From: Brevibacterium sp.
GTDB lineage: Bacteria; Actinomycetota; Actinomycetes; Actinomycetales; Brevibacteriaceae
Direction of reading: 5' to 3'
DNA: 45,764 nucleotides
Assembly (NCBI RefSeq): GCF_022712115.1
Contig: NZ_JALAHB010000197.1
Location: forward strand, 1 to 45,764
Translations under genes and position numbers: made by a program
Notes under the pieces: model-generated
What the model saw: only the letters and a program-made list of their open reading frames with translations
The model's database searches: none
What the model was told of the DNA's origin: nothing
Part shown: in pieces, positions 41,541 through 45,764 of the stretch
Layout: every line of letters starts with the position of its first letter
Numbering within the stretch: position 1 is the first letter of the stretch

Positions 41541-42671
41541 TCAGATCTCCGGAGCGGTCTGGGGCGTCACGACGACGTCCACCCGCTGGAACTCCTTGAG
41601 CTCCAGGTAACCGGCGGTGGACATGGAACGGCGCAGGGCACCGGCGATGTTGACCTCACCCAGAGCCGTGTGGCCGGGGCCGAACAGGAGCTGCTCCAGC
41701 GGCCCCACGGAGCCCAGCTCCACCTTGCGGCCGCGGGGCAGCTGCAGGTGGTGGGCCTCGGCGCCCCAGTGGGAGCCGCGGCCGGGCGCCTCGTCCGCAC
41801 GCGCGAGGGCCGCACCCAGCATGACGGCGTCCGCGCCCATGGCGAAGGCCTTGACGATGGAGCCGGAGTCGCCCAGGCCGCCGTCTGCGATGACGTGGAC
41901 GTAGCGTCCGCCGGACTCGTCCATGTAGTCGCGGCGGGCGGCGTGGATGTCCGCGAGCGCCGTCGCCATGGGCACGTTGATGCCCAGAGCGCGGCGGGTC
42001 GTCGAGGAGGCGCCTCCGCCGAATCCCACGAGCACACCGGCCGCGCCCGCACGCATGAGGTGCAGGGCGGGCGTGTAGGAGGCGACGCCGCCCACGATCA
42101 CGGGGACGTCCAGTTCGTAGATGAACTGCTTGAGATTGAGGGGCTCCTCCGCGCTGGAGACGTGTTCCGCGGAGACGGTGTTGCCCCGGATGACGAAGAG
42201 ATCGCAGCCGGCCTCCACGACCGTCCGCCAGTGCTCCTGCGTCCGCGCGGGAGTGAGCGCGCCGGCGACGGTGACGCCCGCCTCGCGGATCTCCCCCAGC
42301 CGCGCCGTGATCAGCTCCGGCTGGATGGGGGCCGCATAGATCTCCTGCATGCGCACGGTCGCCGAGGCCGCGTCCAGGCCGGCGATCTCGTCCAGCAGCG
42401 GCTGCGGGTCCTCGTAGCGGGTCCAGAGCCCTTCGAGGTCGAGCACGCCCAGGCCGCCCAGGCGTCCCAGCTCGATGGCGGTCCGCGGTGACATCACCGA
42501 GTCCATGGGGGCGGCGATGAAGGGCAGGTCGAACCGGTAGGCGTCGATCTGCCAGGACAGATCGACGTCGCGGGGGTCGCGCGTGCGGCGGGCAGGGACG
42601 ATGGCGATGTCGTCGAGGGTGTAGGCGCGGCGACCGCGCTTGCCCCGGCCGATCTCAATCTCTTGGCTCAC
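41541..42671 (-). CDS. guaB3: GuaB3-type IMP dehydrogenase-related protein
   Basis: A TIM-barrel homologue of IMP dehydrogenase without the CBS domains. The 376 residues include EIEIGRGKRGRRAYTLDDIA, FIAAPMDSVMSP, VGGVASYTPALHLM, YVHVIADGGLGDSG and a C-terminal LKEFQRVDVVV. The loop that carries the catalytic Cys in IMPDH (SICTTR) reads GASSTTRRALG, so Cys is Ser; loss of Cys is usual for actinobacterial GuaB3, and activity of these proteins is unsettled. The start is GTG at 42671, 6 nt after TACCCT, indicating a leaderless mRNA; the conserved region begins immediately. It heads the operon with SURF1 and DUF3817. Confidence 0.92.
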   Translation of the reverse strand: MSQEIEIGRGKRGRRAYTLDDIAIVPARRTRDPRDVDLSWQIDAYRFDLPFIAAPMDSVMSPRTAIELGRLGGLGVLDLEGLWTRYEDPQPLLDEIAGLDAASATVRMQEIYAAPIQPELITARLGEIREAGVTVAGALTPARTQEHWRTVVEAGCDLFVIRGNTVSAEHVSSAEEPLNLKQFIYELDVPVIVGGVASYTPALHLMRAGAAGVLVGFGGGASSTTRRALGINVPMATALADIHAARRDYMDESGGRYVHVIADGGLGDSGSIVKAFAMGADAVMLGAALARADEAPGRGSHWGAEAHHLQLPRGRKVELGSVGPLEQLLFGPGHTALGEVNIAGALRRSMSTAGYLELKEFQRVDVVVTPQTAPEI

Positions 42672-42677
42672 GGCCCC

Positions 42678-42683
42678 AGGGTA
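42678..42683 (-). promoter_or_regulatory. -10 box of guaB3 (leaderless)
   Basis: TACCCT on the minus strand, 6 nt before the GTG start. Confidence 0.45.
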
Positions 42684-42764
42684 CCGGTCCACGCCTGGGA
42701 GGCCTCTGGGCGGGGCGGTATGTGAGAAGAAGCGGCCGTATGACGGAACTCTCACTCGGCCCTC

Positions 42765-42794
42765 TTGTCAGTGGGGCGACGGCGGTTCCATCCT
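42765..42794 (+). promoter_or_regulatory. Candidate promoter of the 60-aa membrane protein
   Basis: TTGTCA (42765-42770) and CATCCT (42789-42794), 18-bp spacer, about 70 bp before the ribosome site. Confidence 0.35.
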
Positions 42795-42872
42795 GGATGT
42801 ACGCGGACACCGCCGCCCGCCGAACCGCGCCACGGCGCCGCCTCCGCACCTCCTCCGCGCAAAGGAGCTGTC

Positions 42873-43055
42873 ATGCTCTGCTCAGTCCTTCTCTTCCTGA
42901 CCCTCGGCCAGCTCGCCTTCTGCTTCGTCATCGGCCACCTCGCCTGTCCCAAGCACGACAGGATCCGGCTGGCGGACATGACGCAGGACGACCTCACCGG
43001 CACCATCGCGCGCGGCTGGAACCAGCTGGGCGCCGCCACGGACCGCCGCGGCTGA
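42873..43055 (+). CDS. Small single-helix membrane protein
   Basis: A 60-residue protein without a recognised family: MLCSVLLFLTLGQLAFCFVIG forms one membrane helix, then HLACPKHDRIRLADMTQDDLTGTIARGWNQLG, a polar tail. AAAGGAG lies 5 nt before the ATG, one of the best ribosome sites in the window, which is the main reason to accept the gene. A longer open frame upstream lacks coding character. It is convergent with tenA, with a strong terminator between them. Confidence 0.6.
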   Translation: MLCSVLLFLTLGQLAFCFVIGHLACPKHDRIRLADMTQDDLTGTIARGWNQLGAATDRRG

Positions 43056-43172
43056 GAGGCGGGGCGGCGCTGCCTGCGGCGCGGCGGCGCTGACGGTGCG
43101 GAGCGGCCGCGCGGGCGGCGTGCTGCGCTCCCCGTGCTCAATCAGACCGGAACGCCGTCTTCTCCCGTTCCC

Positions 43173-43221
43173 GTCTGCAGATTCGCCGCTCCTGAGCAGT
43201 CCGAGCGGCGAATCCGCAGAC
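43173..43221. terminator. Bidirectional terminator between the 60-aa gene and tenA
   Basis: A 19-bp inverted repeat with one mismatch (43173-43191 with 43203-43221), 11-nt loop, starting GTCTGC and ending GCAGAC, between convergent genes. The rest of 43056-43267 shows nothing else. Confidence 0.8.
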
Positions 43222-43267
43222 ATGGAGCCCCCGGGGCGGGCTTCCCGTCCGCTGCGAAAAGCGTAGG

Positions 43268-44065
43268 TCAGACGCTCCAGTCCTCCAGCGCACCGGCCCG
43301 CTGCCAGAAGTGGAGCTCGTAGACCGCAGCGCGGCGGAAGGCCTCCTCCATCTGCGCGCGGATCCGCTCCGTCGCGCCCGCGGCGAGACGTTCGTAGACC
43401 GCCACCGCCTCCTCCGCCGCACGGTCGAACTCCTCGGAGTCATAGGCGCGGATCCACGCCTCGTACGGGTTCCCGGCCAGGGCCGCACTCGCGTCGCCGC
43501 CGGAGTCCCCTGCGGCCGCCCGCGCCGTGAGCACCTTGCCCATGTGCGCGTAGATCCAGAAGCACGGCAGGATCGCCGCGACCCCCACCTCGTAGGGTTC
43601 GGTCGCGGCGGCGGCCACCAGGTACGAGGTGTAGCCCAGCGTCGTGGGGCTGGGTGCCGCCGCGCCGTCTGTGGCCGGGCCGGTCGAGCCGCCCATAGCC
43701 AGGGCACCCGGAGCCGCACTGCCGGAGTCGGAGCCCACAGCCAGTTCCACCGCCAGGCCGGCGAACCTCGCGTCCGCGAGCAGGTCCGCCTGCATCGCCT
43801 CCTCGTCCGCGATGGCACCCGCCGCGGACGAGTTCCAGAACCGCGACTCCTCGCGGCTGCCCGCCTTGGCGGCCAGCAGGCTCATCGCCCGCGCGTAGCC
43901 CTGGAGGTAGATCCCGTCCTGGAGGATGTAGTTGACGAACCGGCGGGGCTCCAGGCTCCCGTCCAGCATCCTCGTGAGGAACTCCAGCTCCTCGATCTCC
44001 CGCAGCGTGCCGGCCACGGAGTCCCAGACCCGCAGCGAATGCGGGCCGCAGTGGTACGTGCGCAT
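43268..44065 (-). CDS. tenA: TenA-family aminopyrimidine aminohydrolase (thiaminase II)
   Basis: Salvages the pyrimidine moiety of degraded thiamine by hydrolysing aminomethyl-pyrimidine to HMP, the substrate of ThiD next door. The 265 residues are all-helical; recognisable parts are RRFVNYILQDGIYLQGYARAM, SPTTLGYTSYLVAAAATEPY, the catalytic-Cys helix AAILPCFWIYAHMGKVL, NPYEAWIRAYDSEEF and a C-terminal YELHFW. A 30-residue Gly/Ser/Ala insertion precedes SPTTLGY. The start at ATG 44065 follows GAGGAG by 7 nt; a GTG at 44080 overlapping the thiD stop would add five residues. It is the last gene of the thiE-thiD-tenA set. Confidence 0.9.
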   Translation of the reverse strand: MRTYHCGPHSLRVWDSVAGTLREIEELEFLTRMLDGSLEPRRFVNYILQDGIYLQGYARAMSLLAAKAGSREESRFWNSSAAGAIADEEAMQADLLADARFAGLAVELAVGSDSGSAAPGALAMGGSTGPATDGAAAPSPTTLGYTSYLVAAAATEPYEVGVAAILPCFWIYAHMGKVLTARAAAGDSGGDASAALAGNPYEAWIRAYDSEEFDRAAEEAVAVYERLAAGATERIRAQMEEAFRRAAVYELHFWQRAGALEDWSV

Positions 44066-44076
44066 CTCTCCGCTCC

Positions 44077-44949
44077 TCACTCAGCAGTCCTCATCAGGTC
44101 GACCATGTGATCCACCGGCCCGTGCGCGCCGGCAGGCTCGTACATGACCTGCCACTCCGCCCCGGAGGCCAGCGCCCGCGCCAGATAGTCCAGCGAGGTG
44201 CCCACCACCTCGGCGAGCTCCTCCGGTTCGCGCGGGTCCCGTCCTGCGCGCGCACTCGCGGCGGCCTCGGCCGTGATCGCAGCCGAAAGGGTGCAGCCCG
44301 TGCCGTGCGTGTGCGCGGTGGCGACCTTGGGATGCCGGAACTCGCGCAGCACGATCCCCTCCCCCACGCGGACGGCCAGGACGTCCAGCAGCTCGTTCCC
44401 GGCCATGTGCCCGCCCTTGAGGAGGACGGCGCGGGAGCCTCGGGCCACGAGTTCGAGCGCGTGCGCGCGCTGTTCCTCCGCGTCCGAGGCCGGGGCCACA
44501 TCGTCGCCCAGCAGCAGCGCCGCCTCCGGCAGGTTGGGGGTGATGAGGTCCGCGACGGGTGCGAGCAGTGTGCGCACGGCCTCGACGGCGTCCTCCTCCA
44601 GCAGCCTGTGACCGGAGGTGGCCACCATGACGGGGTCGACGGTGAGGAAGCCGAGGTCGCGGGTGCGCACCTGTTCGACTGTGAGTTCCACGAGCTCGCG
44701 GGAGCCGAGCATGCCGGTCTTCGCGGCGTCCACGGGCATGTCGTCGAGGACGGCGGCGAACTGGTCGGCGACGAAGTCCGCGTCCACGGGATAGACACGG
44801 CTCACGCCGTGGGTGTTCTGCGCGACGAGGGCGGTGATGACGGTGGTGCCGTAGACGCCGCGGGCGGAGAAGGCCTTGAGGTCGGCGTGGATGCCGGCGC
44901 CGCCGGAGGGATCGGTGCCGGCGATGGACAGTGCTGCGGGCGGACGCAT
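44077..44949 (-). CDS. thiD: Hydroxymethylpyrimidine / phosphomethylpyrimidine kinase
   Basis: Phosphorylates HMP twice to HMP-PP for thiamine synthesis. The 290 residues start ALSIAGTDPSGGAGIHADLKAF, carry GVYGTTVITALVAQNTHGV, the AKTGMLG segment, FLTVDPVMVATSGHRLLE, LITPNLPEAALLL and the C-terminal anion-hole THGTGCTLSAAI with the catalytic Cys, as in ThiD. The usual length is about 265; the excess is spread over loops. It lies 102 bp after thiE, with a small tandem repeat in between, and ends just before tenA. Confidence 0.96.
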   Translation of the reverse strand: MRPPAALSIAGTDPSGGAGIHADLKAFSARGVYGTTVITALVAQNTHGVSRVYPVDADFVADQFAAVLDDMPVDAAKTGMLGSRELVELTVEQVRTRDLGFLTVDPVMVATSGHRLLEEDAVEAVRTLLAPVADLITPNLPEAALLLGDDVAPASDAEEQRAHALELVARGSRAVLLKGGHMAGNELLDVLAVRVGEGIVLREFRHPKVATAHTHGTGCTLSAAITAEAAASARAGRDPREPEELAEVVGTSLDYLARALASGAEWQVMYEPAGAHGPVDHMVDLMRTAE

Positions 44950-44962
44950 GGGTGCCTTCCGT

Positions 44963-45025
44963 GAGGAGCGTGCAGGGGTGGCTGCGAGGAGCGTGCGGGG
45001 GTAGAGCCGCGAGGAGCGTGCGGGG
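44963..45025. repeat. Three degenerate 23-25 bp repeats between thiE and thiD
   Basis: GAGGAGCGTGCGGGG occurs at 44963 (one change), 44986 and 45011. The unit resembles CGTGCGGCGAGCT of the array at 28768. Confidence 0.65.
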
Positions 45026-45051
45026 CGAGGAGCAGGGAGGAACGCGGTTCC

Positions 45052-45764
45052 TCAGCCTGCGGCAGCACCCAGGTAGGCGGCCCGGATCGCGGCCGCGGCG
45101 GCCCGGGGATCCTCCGCGCGGCAGATCGCGGACACCACGCAGATGCCCAGCAGGGGCGCGGAGGCGAGTTCCGGGGCGCGTTCAGCGGTGATCCCGCCGA
45201 TCCCCACGGCGGGCAGTCCCATCTGCACCGCGGCCGAGGCCAGCGCGGCGATGCCGTCCGGCCCGAAGCCCGCCGGCGCCCCGGCCTTGGTGGTGGTGTC
45301 GTAGGCGGGGCCGATGCCCAGGAGATCCACGAGGCCCGCCCCGGTGTCCTCGTCGTGCAGAGCCGCCGCCGCGGCGAACTGCTCAGGGGTGCGGGCGGAC
45401 AGCCCCACGAGGGGTTCGGGTCCCAGCACACGCCGCACCTCGGCGATGGGCTCGTCCGTCTGGCCCACGTGGATGTGGACGTCCAGGCCCTCCTCGCGGA
45501 GTCTGCGCACCACGTCCAGTCTGTCGTCGACGAAGACCGGAACCGGGGCCGAGGCCCGCTCGGCCGCACCGCGCTCCACCGCCGTGAGGACCTCGCGGGT
45601 GAGCGCCTCGACCTCTGCGTCCGAGGCGTCCTTGTCCCGCACCTGGACGATGCCCGCACCGCCGGCCACGGCCTCGGCGACGGTCTCAGCCACGGTCCGG
45701 CCCACGGACGCGCACTGTGCGGTGTCCGTGACGAAGTAGAGCGTCCAGTCGTAGGGCGCCAGCC
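45052..45764 (-). CDS. thiE: Thiamine phosphate synthase (5' end beyond window)
   Basis: Joins HMP-PP and thiazole phosphate to thiamine phosphate. The frame is open to the right edge, so the first residues are missing; visible from the edge are LAPYDWTLYFVTDTAQC, then GGAGIVQVRDKDASDAEV (the pyrophosphate-binding VQxRxK pattern), VPVFVDDRLDVV, HVGQTDEPIAEVR, GPAYDTTTKAG and LPAVGIGGITAERAPELASA. At least 237 residues, normal for ThiE. A GTG at 45705 lies inside the conserved region and is not the start. It precedes thiD and tenA in the same direction. Confidence 0.95.
   Translation of the reverse strand, partial: LAPYDWTLYFVTDTAQCASVGRTVAETVAEAVAGGAGIVQVRDKDASDAEVEALTREVLTAVERGAAERASAPVPVFVDDRLDVVRRLREEGLDVHIHVGQTDEPIAEVRRVLGPEPLVGLSARTPEQFAAAAALHDEDTGAGLVDLLGIGPAYDTTTKAGAPAGFGPDGIAALASAAVQMGLPAVGIGGITAERAPELASAPLLGICVVSAICRAEDPRAAAAAIRAAYLGAAAG

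Noticed and set aside
41981-42030. Loss of the catalytic Cys in the guaB3 product as a pseudogene sign
   Set aside because: Actinobacterial GuaB3 proteins generally lack this Cys and the rest of the protein is intact.

Overview
The window is chromosomal DNA from a high-GC actinobacterium, most likely of the order Micrococcales. Several things point there: the uniformly GC-rich third codon positions; the gene orders rplM-rpsI-glmM, glmS-acpS-(nnr) and guaB3-SURF1-DUF3817-guaA; a BioQ-type biotin operator; an MgtA-like mannosyltransferase; and many start codons lying 6-7 nt after a TAnnnT -10 box (leaderless transcripts). I saw no rRNA, tRNA, CRISPR array, transposase, integrase or phage gene.

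Layout. (1) 1-199: 5' part of the NAD(P)H-hydrate repair gene (nnr), which in this lineage normally follows acpS. (2) 200-13,637: an accessory block sitting between acpS and nnr. It holds an M20D amidohydrolase, a MarR regulator with an MFS exporter, a LysR regulator divergent from an AbgT transporter plus M20 dipeptidase (an abgR/abgABT-like arrangement), and an operon for two-subunit aconitase X, a TAXI-type TRAP transporter and a DUF1850 lipoprotein. The block reads as uptake and breakdown of amino-acid conjugates and an unidentified (hydroxy)acid. The TRAP binding protein has an in-frame TGA in its apparent signal peptide. (3) 13,638-23,636: core genes acpS, glmS, an MFS exporter, coaA, an ABC exporter, glmM, rpsI and rplM. 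glmS and glmM are two steps of UDP-GlcNAc synthesis. (4) 23,898-28,741: two overlapping tandem paralogues, each a secreted alkaline-phosphatase-like but apparently catalytically degenerate ectodomain fused to about eleven membrane helices. I know of no function for them, and they are the best candidate here for an undescribed system. (5) 28,898-31,846: a small membrane protein and an LPxTG-anchored 5'-nucleotidase with a possible PHO box. (6) 32,005-35,078: truA and a LemA-like gene, divergent from an MgtA-like GDP-mannose glycosyltransferase. (7) 35,242-37,438: the biotin ECF transporter bioY-bioM-bioN behind a promoter whose spacer and start region each carry a perfect BioQ-type palindrome. 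(8) 37,668-42,671: purine genes guaA and guaB3 with SURF1, DUF3817 and a YtrA-like GntR regulator. (9) 42,873-45,764: a 60-aa membrane protein, then the thiamine genes tenA, thiD and thiE (thiE runs off the right edge).

Non-coding structure is rich: two near-identical long palindromes downstream of guaA and the nucleotidase gene, several very long terminator stems between convergent genes, and repeated 15-25 bp degenerate tandem repeats at gene ends that reach into coding sequence (truA N-terminus, aconitase X small subunit, mgtA stop). No gene-free stretch exceeds 300 bases.
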